Part shown: positions 43,795 through 51,268 of the stretch, piece by piece
How the letters are laid out: each line of letters opens with the position of its first letter
How positions within the stretch are numbered: the stretch's first letter is position 1
Assembly (NCBI GenBank): GCA_029006155.1
Contig: JAQXGF010000003.1
Coordinates: 1-64,000, forward strand
Length of the DNA stretch: 64,000 bases
DNA from: Lachnospiraceae bacterium
Lineage (GTDB): Bacteria > Bacillota > Clostridia > Lachnospirales > Lachnospiraceae
Reading direction: 5' to 3'
Program-made: the position numbers and the translations under genes
Notes under the pieces: model-generated
The model's database searches: none
Told to the model about the DNA's origin: nothing
The model's input: the letters and a program-made list of their open reading frames with translations, nothing else

Positions 43795-44673
43795 GTGATT
43801 TATAAAAATAAAAAACCGCTGGTGCTGTTTCTTCTGCCGGCGTTCGCCTTTATGGTCGTCTTTTTACATTATCCGTTTGTCATGAATATTCTGAACAGCT
43901 TTCAGAATATCGCAGGGCTGGCGGCTCCGAGCAAAGGCTGGCTCGATCCGTGGTATTCCAACTATGTGGAAATGCTGCATGATAAAAATGTCTGGATTGC
44001 CCTGAAAAACACGCTGATCCTGATGGGCGCGACGCTCGTTTTTGAGGTCGGCATGGCGCTCGTACTGGCGATCCTCGTCGACCAGATCCGGGTCGGGGCG
44101 AAGTTCTTCCGTGTCGTTTACTTTTTCCCGATCGTCATTTCCGCGACGGCGCTGGGGCTTCTGTTCAACCTGATTTTCCTGCGGGATAAGGGAATGGTCA
44201 ATCAGCTGTTTGCAATCTTCGGCTATGAGGGGCTGATCGACTGGAAAAATGAGAAATATGCGATGTTTACGATGCTCCTTCCGGTCGTCTGGCAGTATGT
44301 CGGCTTCTATTTTGTCATCATCGTGACCGGACTGAATAATATTTCCGCAGATCTTTATGAGGTCGCTTCAATCGACGGAGCCGGACGGATGCAGCGGATT
44401 CGCTACATCACACTTCCGCTTCTGCACAACGTGCTCTGTACCTGTGTCATTCTGGCCGTGACCGGAGCTTTAAAGGTATTTGATCTGCCGTGGATCATGT
44501 TCCCGAAGGGCATGCCGCAGAACAAGACATGGCTGACGAGTACCTACATGTATTACCATTCGATCGAGACGCGCAATACGGACTATGGCTGTGCGCTGGC
44601 GGTACTGATCGTTGTGCTCGGAATCATTTCCGCAAAGATCGTGAATGCGATTTTCAAAGAGAAGGACTATTGA
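43795..44673 (+). CDS. Sugar ABC transporter permease (MalF/UgpA type)
   Basis: The 292-residue protein has six membrane helices, starting at KPLVLFLLPAFAFMVVFLHY, and the EAA loop EVASIDGAGRMQRIRYITLP that docks the ATPase. GTG 43795 is chosen because GGAGGAGG lies eight bases upstream; the frame stays open into the previous gene but has no earlier site. It forms the membrane channel with the next gene product. No ATPase gene is in the operon, so a shared MsmX-type ATPase is expected elsewhere. Confidence 0.9.
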   Translation: MIYKNKKPLVLFLLPAFAFMVVFLHYPFVMNILNSFQNIAGLAAPSKGWLDPWYSNYVEMLHDKNVWIALKNTLILMGATLVFEVGMALVLAILVDQIRVGAKFFRVVYFFPIVISATALGLLFNLIFLRDKGMVNQLFAIFGYEGLIDWKNEKYAMFTMLLPVVWQYVGFYFVIIVTGLNNISADLYEVASIDGAGRMQRIRYITLPLLHNVLCTCVILAVTGALKVFDLPWIMFPKGMPQNKTWLTSTYMYYHSIETRNTDYGCALAVLIVVLGIISAKIVNAIFKEKDY

Positions 44674-44688
44674 TGGAGGTGGAGAAGA

Positions 44689-45549
44689 ATGGGAAAAAAG
44701 AAAGCTTCAAAGGCATGGATGATCCCGGTCTATCTGATCCTGATCTTCTGGGCACTGACGACGATCTATCCGCTGATCTGGGTCATGCTGAATTCGTTTA
44801 AAGTCAAAAATGAGATTATTGCCAATTCCTTTGCGCTGCCGACCGGCGATCTGTTTACGTTGGCAAACTATAAGCGGGCGTTTGACCGGGTACCGATTTT
44901 CGGCGCATATGTGAACAGCATCGTCGTCTCCGGGACGGTCACGGTCGTTGTCATGGCATTTGCAGGGTTGGCGTCGTTTGCACTCGTGCGCTATCAGTTC
45001 CGGCTGAAAAAATTTCTCATGTCCGTCGTTGTGGCGAGCATGATGTTTCCTGCCTTTTCTACGATCGTTCCGGTCTTCCGGATGGAGGCTTCGTGGGGCA
45101 TCGTGAACAGCAGCAGCCGGTGGATGTCCTTATTCTCCTGCGCACTTCCGCAGATCGCGGGCAACCTTTCGTTTGCGATCATCGTACTGACCGGCTATAT
45201 CCGCAGCCTGCCGCTCGAACTGGAGGAAGCAGCGTTCATGGAAGGGTGCAGTGCACTGCAGATTTTTACAAAGATTGTCGTACCACTTGCAAAGCCATCC
45301 TTTGCAACGGTAGCGATTTTCTCCTTCCTCTGGAGCTACAATGATCTCTTTACGCAGACGTTCTTCCTTCGCCTGCAGACGCAGTGGGCGATCACGCGGC
45401 TGTTGAAAGAGCTGACTGCGATGGAAGGCACGAACTACGGACTGATGGCGGCAGCGGTGACGATCGTCATCATCCCGGTCATCGTCGTCTATGCCTGCCT
45501 GCAGAAATACATCATCCGCGGACTGACCGCAGGCGCTGTGAAGGGATGA
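44689..45549 (+). CDS. Sugar ABC transporter permease (MalG/UgpE type)
   Basis: The 286-residue protein has six helices and the EAA loop EEAAFMEGCSALQIFTKIVVP. The N terminus KAWMIPVYLILIFWALTTIYPLIWVMLNSFK is typical of CUT1 second permeases. GGAGGTGG lies upstream of ATG 44689. It is 15 bases downstream of its partner permease gene. Confidence 0.92.
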   Translation: MGKKKASKAWMIPVYLILIFWALTTIYPLIWVMLNSFKVKNEIIANSFALPTGDLFTLANYKRAFDRVPIFGAYVNSIVVSGTVTVVVMAFAGLASFALVRYQFRLKKFLMSVVVASMMFPAFSTIVPVFRMEASWGIVNSSSRWMSLFSCALPQIAGNLSFAIIVLTGYIRSLPLELEEAAFMEGCSALQIFTKIVVPLAKPSFATVAIFSFLWSYNDLFTQTFFLRLQTQWAITRLLKELTAMEGTNYGLMAAAVTIVIIPVIVVYACLQKYIIRGLTAGAVKG

Positions 45550-45614
45550 CAGCAATGCTGTGGTGTGATAAGATAATACTTGTATTGGAAATATAAATGA
45601 GTGGGGGTGAGTCG

Positions 45615-46349
45615 ATGTACCGGGTAGTCATTATCGATGATGAGCCGATTATCGTAAAAGGGCTTTCCAGGATGGTGCCGTGGGAGAAATATGGCTGTGA
45701 GGTATCCGGCACGGCAGAGAACGGGCAGGAAGGGCTGGAGCTGATCCGTAAGCTGCAGCCACATATGATTATCTCCGATATTTATATGCCGAAGATGGAT
45801 GGCCTTACGATGGCGGCGGCCATGAAGTCCGAGTTTGAGGATACAGAGCTGACGATCCTGACCGGCTACCGTGACTTTGAGCTCGCCCAGAAGGCGATCC
45901 GGCTCGGCGTGCGGCGCTTCCTTTTGAAGCCCTCGAATATGGAGGAGCTCGAGGAAGCAGTAGCAGCGATGGCCGAGCATCTGAAGAAGCGCGGCATCAC
46001 GGGGGAGAAGCCGCCCGAGGAGGATGTGGCGGGCAGCTTTATTGTGAAGAAGGCGCTCGATTATATGCAGGAAAATTATGCGCATAAGGTGACACTGACC
46101 GATGTGGCGGATCACACCTATGTGAGCCAGTGGCATCTGAGCAAGCTTTTAAACCGGCATACCGGGCAGAGTTTTTCGGAAAAGATGAACACGATCCGGA
46201 TCGAGGAGGCGAAGAAATTGCTTTCGGATCCGTCCCTTCGGATCTGTGATATCGCCGAGCAGGTCGGATTTCTTGACATGGGGCATTTTTCCAGAGTATT
46301 TAAGAAGATCACCGGAATATCCGCGAATGAGTACCGTAACCGGATGTGA
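45615..46349 (+). CDS. AraC-type response regulator (YesN-like)
   Basis: The 244-residue protein has a receiver domain (about 1-120; IIDDEP acidic pair, phospho-Asp in MIISDIYMPKMDG, Thr in ILTGY, Lys in FLLKPS) and a C-terminal AraC double HTH (about 145-244, HTYVSQWHLSKLLNRHTGQSFSEKMN, CDIAEQVGFLDMGHFSRVFKKITG). ATG 45615 follows GGGGGTGAG; an in-frame ATG at 45597 lacks a site. It is the cognate output of the YesM-like kinase in the same operon and probably activates the importer promoter. Confidence 0.9.
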   Translation: MYRVVIIDDEPIIVKGLSRMVPWEKYGCEVSGTAENGQEGLELIRKLQPHMIISDIYMPKMDGLTMAAAMKSEFEDTELTILTGYRDFELAQKAIRLGVRRFLLKPSNMEELEEAVAAMAEHLKKRGITGEKPPEEDVAGSFIVKKALDYMQENYAHKVTLTDVADHTYVSQWHLSKLLNRHTGQSFSEKMNTIRIEEAKKLLSDPSLRICDIAEQVGFLDMGHFSRVFKKITGISANEYRNRM

Positions 46350-46355
46350 GGCGGT

Positions 46356-46384
46356 TTGACAAACAGCCGGAAGTAGGGTATAGT
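46356..46384 (+). promoter_or_regulatory. Promoter of the SGNH hydrolase gene
   Basis: Consensus TTGACA and TATAGT are 17 bases apart, starting 7 bases after the regulator stop. Confidence 0.75.
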
Positions 46385-46419
46385 GAAGGCTGCAGGCAAA
46401 CAGACTCAAAGGGGGTACT

Positions 46420-47469
46420 ATGATTCATTCAAGAAAAAAAGGTGCATACATCGGATGGATGCTGCTGCTTTTACTGGTGTTTTCGATGGGAATGGCTTCT
46501 GTACAGGCAAGTGCGGCGACGGTTTCGACAGCGGCAAAGAGTGCAGATGGAAAAATTGTGACAAAGGGTTCCGAGAAGTATTATCGATACAAAGACGGGA
46601 GCTATGCAAAAAATACATGGATCAAGATCGGCAAAAAGTCTTACTATTTTCTGAAGAGCGGAAAGATGGCGGTCAGCCGTATGCAGAAGCTCTCCGGCAA
46701 GACCTATTATTTTAAGGCAAACGGCGTCCGTGCCGAATCTATCTGGATCAAAAAAGGTGGCAAGTATTATTACTTCGATAAGAACGGCGTCCGCGCGGAG
46801 AATCAGTGGGTCAAGCGGAACGGCAAGTATTATTACCTTGGCGAAGATGGGAAGATTGTAACAAATGCATGGGTGGACAATCATAAATACTACGTCGGTG
46901 CAAACGGCACACGGGTGACGAACACGGTAAAGGATGGCTATTATCTGAATGCCAGCGGCAAGAATGTCGTGAAGGTATTCAATGGCGACTATATCTTCGT
47001 GGGGGATTCCAGGACGGTCGGCATGCAAAGTGCAATCGCACCGTCGGACACCTTGTATATTGCGAAGAATGGCCAGGGCTATGCATGGCTGAAGAGTACC
47101 GCCGGTGTACAGCTGCGCTACTATCTGAAATCGAATCCGGATGTGAAGGTCGTATTAGCGCTCGGCGTGAATGACCTCGGGAATGTGAACTCTTACATCA
47201 GCTATTATAAGAAGCTGATCAAGGAATTTCCGAAGACAAAGTTTTATGTGCTTTCGGTGAATCCGGTAAATGAAAAGATCCGCAGATACCACATCAAGAA
47301 TTCTTCGATTGAAGCGTTCAATAAAAAGATGTATGTGGCATTCCGGAGCAGGTATGTGAATACCTACAAGCAGATGAAGCAGGAAGGATTTGGCACAAAG
47401 GACGGCCTGCATTATCTGGAGGCGGACTATCAGAAGCTGTATGCGACGATTATAAGTAAAATTCAGTAG
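46420..47469 (+). CDS. Secreted SGNH-type hydrolase with N-terminal wall-binding repeats
   Basis: The 349-residue protein has a signal peptide (about 1-34, ending QASAA), about five choline-binding-like repeats with KYYYFDKNGVRAENQWVKR-type units (about 50-170), and an SGNH hydrolase domain (about 185-349). Catalytic Ser is in VGDSRTVGM, the Gly/Asn blocks are ALGVNDLGN, and the Asp-His pair is DGLHYL. Such enzymes de-esterify wall polymers or glycans. The repeats resemble cell-wall or glucan-binding modules and are shorter than full 20-residue units at the edges. Strong promoter and terminator flank it. Confidence 0.85.
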   Translation: MIHSRKKGAYIGWMLLLLLVFSMGMASVQASAATVSTAAKSADGKIVTKGSEKYYRYKDGSYAKNTWIKIGKKSYYFLKSGKMAVSRMQKLSGKTYYFKANGVRAESIWIKKGGKYYYFDKNGVRAENQWVKRNGKYYYLGEDGKIVTNAWVDNHKYYVGANGTRVTNTVKDGYYLNASGKNVVKVFNGDYIFVGDSRTVGMQSAIAPSDTLYIAKNGQGYAWLKSTAGVQLRYYLKSNPDVKVVLALGVNDLGNVNSYISYYKKLIKEFPKTKFYVLSVNPVNEKIRRYHIKNSSIEAFNKKMYVAFRSRYVNTYKQMKQEGFGTKDGLHYLEADYQKLYATIISKIQ

Positions 47470-47477
47470 AACAGGGG

Positions 47478-47522
47478 AGCTGCTGCAAAATGTGGGAAGC
47501 GCGTTTTGCGGTGGCTTTTTTC
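47478..47522 (+). terminator. Terminator after the SGNH hydrolase gene
   Basis: AGCTGCTGCAAAA pairs with TTTTGCGGTGGCT (with three G-T pairs), followed by TTTTTT. Confidence 0.65.
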
Positions 47523-47552
47523 CATTTACGGGAAGGATGAGAGAAAAGGACG

Positions 47553-49124
47553 ATGATGAGAAAGGTAATAAGAGGTGTTGGAATCGTGTTGATTTTATTT
47601 GTATTATATGTCGTGCTCGGTGCAACCATCCCGTACCGCAGGCAACCAGAGATCAGCGAGGAGACGAAAGCCTCCTTTGATCCGGCCACCTGCTATGGGA
47701 GCGGGACCGGCGTTGACCGGGCGCGCATCATCCGGGACAATAAGGAGGCACTCGATACGCGCATCCAGATGATCGCGGGTGCAAAAAATCGGGTCATCCT
47801 CTCGACCTTTGACTTCCGGACCGATGAAGCCGGGCTCGATCTGCTCGCAGCGCTGTATGATGCAGCGCAGAGGGGTGTGCAGGTCGAAGTGTTTGCAGAT
47901 GGCTTCAACAGCCTGCTGCGCATGGAGCGAAATCCGTACTTTTATGCGCTCTCGTCCCATCCGAATGCGACGGTCCGTATTTATAATCAGGTGAATCTGC
48001 TGCTTCCATTTCGCAGCATGGGGCGGATGCATGACAAGTATGTGATCGTGGACGATACCGCGTATCTGCTCGGCGGACGGAATTCGTTCGGGTATTTCCT
48101 CGGGGACTATGAAGGGCATAAGAATTATGACTGGGATGTGCTGGTATATCATACAAGTTCCGGACAGGAAGAGGAAAATAGTGAGAAAACAGGGCAAAAG
48201 GATGGACGTGTGGAACAGGAAAATCAGACGCAATCGGACGAGCGGACCGGTGAGAAGGTTTCGTTTCAGAAGTCAGAAACAGAACAAGAGCAGACAGTCA
48301 GGAATATGGCAGAGAGCAATGAGAGTTCTATCAATCAGCTGTTGGCCTACTATGAGAAGATCACGTCGCAGGACTGCTGCACGGTATTCCATAATGAAGC
48401 ATCTCTTGCAAACCGTCCATCCGTCGTGCACGCTGCGGAAGAATTGAATGTCCACATTGCGTTTTTAAAAGAACGGCAGCCGGAGCTGTTCGATTCCGAA
48501 TATCCGTATCTGGAAAATACCGAAGAAACCACGAAGATCACCCTGCTTTCGAATCCGACCGAATACACGGCCAAGGAGCCGATCGTTTTTTATGAGCTGA
48601 TGGAGCTGGCAAAACAGTCGGAAGGCGCGATCCGGATCCACACGCCATATATCATGTGTAATGAGTGGATGTGCAGCATGCTCTCTGCGCTTGGCGACCG
48701 GGCATCCATCATGCTGAATTCCGAGGAGAATAACGGAAATCCATTTGGTGCGATCGACTATGCGCGGCACAAGCAGGAGCTGATCGATACCGGCGTACAG
48801 CTGCTGGAATACAATGGGGGAATCTCCTATCACGGCAAGGTCCTGACGATGGGCGACCGTCTCTCGGTCGTCGGTTCCTTCAATATGGATATGCGGAGCG
48901 CCTATCTCGATACCGAGCTGATGCTCGTCATCGACAGCGAGGCCGTGAACGCGACACTGCAAAAAGAAATGGATGATTATGAGTCGCAGGCCGCGGTGGT
49001 CGATACGGTAGATACCTACAAAGAGGTACCAGAGGGAATGACGATGAAGGGACTCTCGACGGGACGGAAAGTGCTCTCGGCAACATTGGGATGGCTCTCG
49101 GATGGACTGCGGTATTTGATGTGA
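47553..49124 (+). CDS. Phospholipase D-family protein (cardiolipin synthase-like)
   Basis: The 523-residue protein has one N-terminal membrane helix (about 8-26) and two PLD catalytic blocks. The first is MHDKYVIVDDTAYLLGGRN (about 159). The second is YHGKVLTMGDRLSVVGSFN (about 425), where one extra residue separates Lys and Asp. Two HKD motifs form one active site that uses a phospho-His intermediate. A polar Glu/Gln-rich insert (about 205-255) lies between the halves. Cardiolipin synthesis is the commonest role, but other phosphatidyl transfers are possible. AAAGGA precedes ATG 47553. Confidence 0.8.
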   Translation: MMRKVIRGVGIVLILFVLYVVLGATIPYRRQPEISEETKASFDPATCYGSGTGVDRARIIRDNKEALDTRIQMIAGAKNRVILSTFDFRTDEAGLDLLAALYDAAQRGVQVEVFADGFNSLLRMERNPYFYALSSHPNATVRIYNQVNLLLPFRSMGRMHDKYVIVDDTAYLLGGRNSFGYFLGDYEGHKNYDWDVLVYHTSSGQEEENSEKTGQKDGRVEQENQTQSDERTGEKVSFQKSETEQEQTVRNMAESNESSINQLLAYYEKITSQDCCTVFHNEASLANRPSVVHAAEELNVHIAFLKERQPELFDSEYPYLENTEETTKITLLSNPTEYTAKEPIVFYELMELAKQSEGAIRIHTPYIMCNEWMCSMLSALGDRASIMLNSEENNGNPFGAIDYARHKQELIDTGVQLLEYNGGISYHGKVLTMGDRLSVVGSFNMDMRSAYLDTELMLVIDSEAVNATLQKEMDDYESQAAVVDTVDTYKEVPEGMTMKGLSTGRKVLSATLGWLSDGLRYLM

Positions 49125-49216
49125 AAACGTCTATCATCTTTGCAGTTCTACTGCGGGGCCGGATGCCTGAACGTTTGATTTGATCCGCAGAATAGAAACC
49201 GTGTGAGTGTTATTCA

Positions 49217-50131
49217 TTAGTACATCTTCTGTTTTTGCGCCCGTCCATTTTCATCTAAGAGAAAACGTGAATCTTCCGTATCCGGAATCAGCGTGCGTGC
49301 ATGCAGCTTCCGGTATGCGGATGGCCCGGTTTTATAATGTTTTTCAAAAGAATGCGCGAAATGCTGGCGGCTGTTGTAGCCGCAGGCAAACGCGATATCC
49401 GTGATTTTCATGGAGCTGTTCGTCAGCAGAAAGGCAGCCTGTTCGAGCCGTTTCTGCGTGATATAGCCGACGACCGAACAGCCCATCTGTCGCGAAAATA
49501 AGAGCTGCAGATACGACTTATTGATACCGGCGTGCGCGGCGATCTCCGGGACGGTCAGCGTCTCCAGAAGGTTCTGCTCGATATAGGAGCAGGCTTTTTT
49601 CAGATAGGCGGCGCCCTGCGCGCTGCGGGTGTGCTTCGTGCAGTAGACAAATTCCAGAATCATCCGGGAAAACAATAGCCGCCTCAGCTCCGGACCATCG
49701 TCCTGCGTAAGAGGCAGCTGGGTGATCAGATCCTTCATCGCATAGCCGAGATTGCGCTGATCTTCTGCAATCAGGCAGGAATGTCCCATCTGCAGCCATG
49801 CGGCAAATCCGGGACAGCGTTTGAGCAGTTCCCGAAGCGGCAGTTCCGTCCGCTTCCGCCCTAGACAGTTGAACTCCAGATTCAGGATCGAGCAGGAATG
49901 TCCGGCACTGATCTCCAGCCGGTGCGGCACTTTTGCCGGCAGGAAAATAAACTGATTGGCTGTAAGCGTATGTGCCCCATCCTCACAGTATACCTGACAG
50001 CTGCCGCTCGTCACATACATGATTTCACAGCTGTCATGCGTATGCATCGGCATATGATATTCCGGCAGTGAGAGCGCGTAGTAGGCCGTGATCGAGATAA
50101 AAAACGGAGAGGCATCGAAGGGTGTTTTCAT
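49217..50131 (-). CDS. AraC-family regulator with cupin sensor domain
   Basis: The 304-residue protein has an N-terminal cupin-like sugar sensor (about 15-110, HMPMHTHDSCEIMYVTSGSCQVYCEDG, FLPAKVPHRLEIS) and a C-terminal AraC double HTH (about 185-290, AAHAGINKSYLQLLFSRQMGCSVVGYITQKRLEQAAFLL, ITDIAFACGYNSRQHFAHSFEKHY). It is probably the regulator of the GH4 glycosidase and MFS genes on the other side of the small-ORF cassettes. Its start overlaps the stop of the upstream small protein (50128-50131), so translation is coupled. Confidence 0.88.
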   Translation of the reverse strand: MKTPFDASPFFISITAYYALSLPEYHMPMHTHDSCEIMYVTSGSCQVYCEDGAHTLTANQFIFLPAKVPHRLEISAGHSCSILNLEFNCLGRKRTELPLRELLKRCPGFAAWLQMGHSCLIAEDQRNLGYAMKDLITQLPLTQDDGPELRRLLFSRMILEFVYCTKHTRSAQGAAYLKKACSYIEQNLLETLTVPEIAAHAGINKSYLQLLFSRQMGCSVVGYITQKRLEQAAFLLTNSSMKITDIAFACGYNSRQHFAHSFEKHYKTGPSAYRKLHARTLIPDTEDSRFLLDENGRAQKQKMY

Positions 50132-50319
50132 GGCAGAAGTCCTTTGCTTTCCAGATCTTTTTTGATTAATTCCTTGATGTACACACTTTTTAACTGATTG
50201 GTCTGCTCAATATAAGCGATGAGTCGATTATATTCTTCCATTTCTTTTTCCGTATATTTTAGTCGAACGACCTTGCATTTTTCATTATAGGCTTTCTGAC
50301 TTTCTTTATTATAAGACAT
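50128..50319 (-). CDS. Small probable ribbon-helix-helix DNA-binding protein
   Basis: The 63-residue protein MSYNKESQKAYNEKCK... has a short basic strand (CKVVRLKYTEKEMEEYNRL) followed by two helices (YIEQTN, LKSVYIKELIKKDLESKG). This is the pattern of Arc/MetJ-type ribbon-helix-helix repressors found on mobile elements. GAGGTGA lies upstream of its ATG. It overlaps the AraC gene start by four bases. Two TAGG-N4-CCTA repeats just upstream are candidate self-binding sites. Its base composition is lower in G+C than the AraC gene. Confidence 0.65.
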   Translation of the reverse strand: MSYNKESQKAYNEKCKVVRLKYTEKEMEEYNRLIAYIEQTNQLKSVYIKELIKKDLESKGLLP

Positions 50320-50349
50320 AATTTGTCACCTCATTTTAGAATCTGTTAC

Positions 50350-50391
50350 TAGGAGCACCTATTGACAAATAGGGGCACCTAGCTATATAAT
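50350..50391 (+). promoter_or_regulatory. Rightward promoter bracketed by two TAGG-N4-CCTA operators
   Basis: TTGACA (50362-50367) and TATAAT (50386-50391) are 18 bases apart. TAGGAGCACCTA (50350-50361) and TAGGGGCACCTA (50370-50381) lie on either side of the -35, with 20-base periodicity. A bound repressor dimer pair would block this promoter and sit just upstream of the leftward small gene. Confidence 0.6.
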
Positions 50392-50425
50392 ATGGACATA
50401 AATAGCGCTGTTTATAGATAAAGAC

Positions 50426-50700
50426 AGGGTTTACACCATCAAAAGAAACCGCTATAATGATAATACCATCAGATCAAATATCATTTGTAAAGGCGGTGAG
50501 AAAATGGGAGGTGAGTATATGACGGGTAAAGAGATCGTCAATTTAATCCGTGAACTCCGAAAGAAAGGCATGAGTGATACCGATATACTCAATCTGATTG
50601 AATATGTCGAAACCCATGATCCAAAAGAGGTCTCAGAAACGTAACGAATTCACCCGGTGTAAACTCTATAAAGGTGCAGGCGCCAGCCTGTGCCTTTTTT
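50426..50700 (+). repeat. Small-ORF cassette copy 1 (own promoter, double start, terminator)
   Basis: The copy holds AGGGTTTACACC (50426-50437) containing the -35 TTTACA, then 17 bases to TATAAT (50453-50458), then GTAAAGGCGGTGAGAAA, ATGGGAGGTGA, the small ORF, GTGTAAAC (50657-50664), and a terminator GGTGCAGGC / GCCTGTGCC with T6 (50673-50700). The outer regions are nearly identical to copy 2, while the ORF is not. Confidence 0.8.
50519..50644 (+). CDS. 41-residue protein of unknown function, cassette 1
   Basis: The peptide MTGKEIVNLIRELRKKGMSD... is charged and predicted to form two short helices (residues 3-16 and 20-31), ending ETHDPKEVSET. GGGAGGTGAG lies directly upstream of ATG 50519. 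An in-frame ATG at 50504, preceded by AGGCGGTGAG, would add MGGEY. Promoter and terminator immediately flank the ORF, so it is very likely expressed. I recall similar unnamed small proteins in gut Clostridia, but no function. Confidence 0.7.
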   Translation: MTGKEIVNLIRELRKKGMSDTDILNLIEYVETHDPKEVSET

Positions 50701-50703
50701 CAC

Positions 50704-50715
50704 CGCTATATAGCG
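50704..50715. promoter_or_regulatory. Perfect 12-bp palindrome between cassettes
   Basis: CGCTATATAGCG lies between the first terminator and the second promoter and may be a protein-binding site. Copy 1 has only a diverged TAGCGCTGTTTATAG at the same place. Confidence 0.4.
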
Positions 50716-50721
50716 AAATAC

Positions 50722-51034
50722 AGGGTTTACACCATCATCACAAACCGCTATAATGATAATACCAAGAAGCAAATATTATTAGTAAAGGCGGTGAGAAAAT
50801 GGGAGGTGAAGCGATGTCGCTCGATGAACTCAAGCAGGTCACGATTGATTTTTATGTGAATCTGCAAAGAATCAAAAAAGCGCAAACCGGTGAAAATCCA
50901 GAGCTGAACTACCAGTTGAAAGTCTATGAGAACAAACTTACTGCGCTCGGTATTCCAGCAACGGATTATCAGATGTAACTACTAATTTCGTGTAAACCCT
51001 ATAAAGGTGCAGGCACATCGCCTGTGCCTTTTTT
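50722..51034 (+). repeat. Small-ORF cassette copy 2
   Basis: It has the same order as copy 1: AGGGTTTACACC (50722-50733), TTTACA-17-TATAAT (50726-50754), AGTAAAGGCGGTGAGAAA, ATGGGAGGTGA, a different ORF, GTGTAAACCCT (50990-51000) and terminator GGTGCAGGC / GCCTGTGCC with T6 (51006-51034). The boundary sequences AGGGTTTACAC and GTGTAAACCCT form an 11-bp perfect inverted repeat around the cassette. Confidence 0.8.
50814..50978 (+). CDS. 54-residue protein of unknown function, cassette 2
   Basis: The peptide MSLDELKQVTIDFYVNLQRI... is predicted mostly helical (residues 2-24 and 31-44) and ends IPATDYQM. It does not resemble the cassette 1 peptide. GGGAGGTGAA precedes ATG 50814; an in-frame ATG at 50799 would add MGGEA. 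Promoter, double start and terminator mirror cassette 1. No family recognised. Confidence 0.7.
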   Translation: MSLDELKQVTIDFYVNLQRIKKAQTGENPELNYQLKVYENKLTALGIPATDYQM

Positions 51035-51121
51035 GATATTATAATCCTGTTTTTTGAAGAATGCTACCGGAAATTTTGAAAAGAGGCACAGATCTGAAAA
51101 TTTAAATGCGACAATATCTTG

Positions 51122-51178
51122 CATATCCTCACTCCCGCGAGGATATGTTCCACCTGATGGATGCGTGGTGCGTATAAT
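51122..51178 (+). promoter_or_regulatory. Inverted repeat and -10 element upstream of the GH4 gene
   Basis: CATATCCTC-N8-GAGGATATG (51122-51147) is a perfect 9-bp inverted repeat, 25 bases upstream of TATAAT at 51173-51178. No good -35 is visible, so activation by a bound regulator (for example the AraC protein at 49217) is plausible. Confidence 0.55.
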
Positions 51179-51268
51179 AGCAGCATCAGAAAAATCCAGC
51201 TGACTGCAGCGGCTGGAGAAGACATTCCTGCAAAGAAAACAGGGCAGGAGATATCAGGAGGAAATGAT

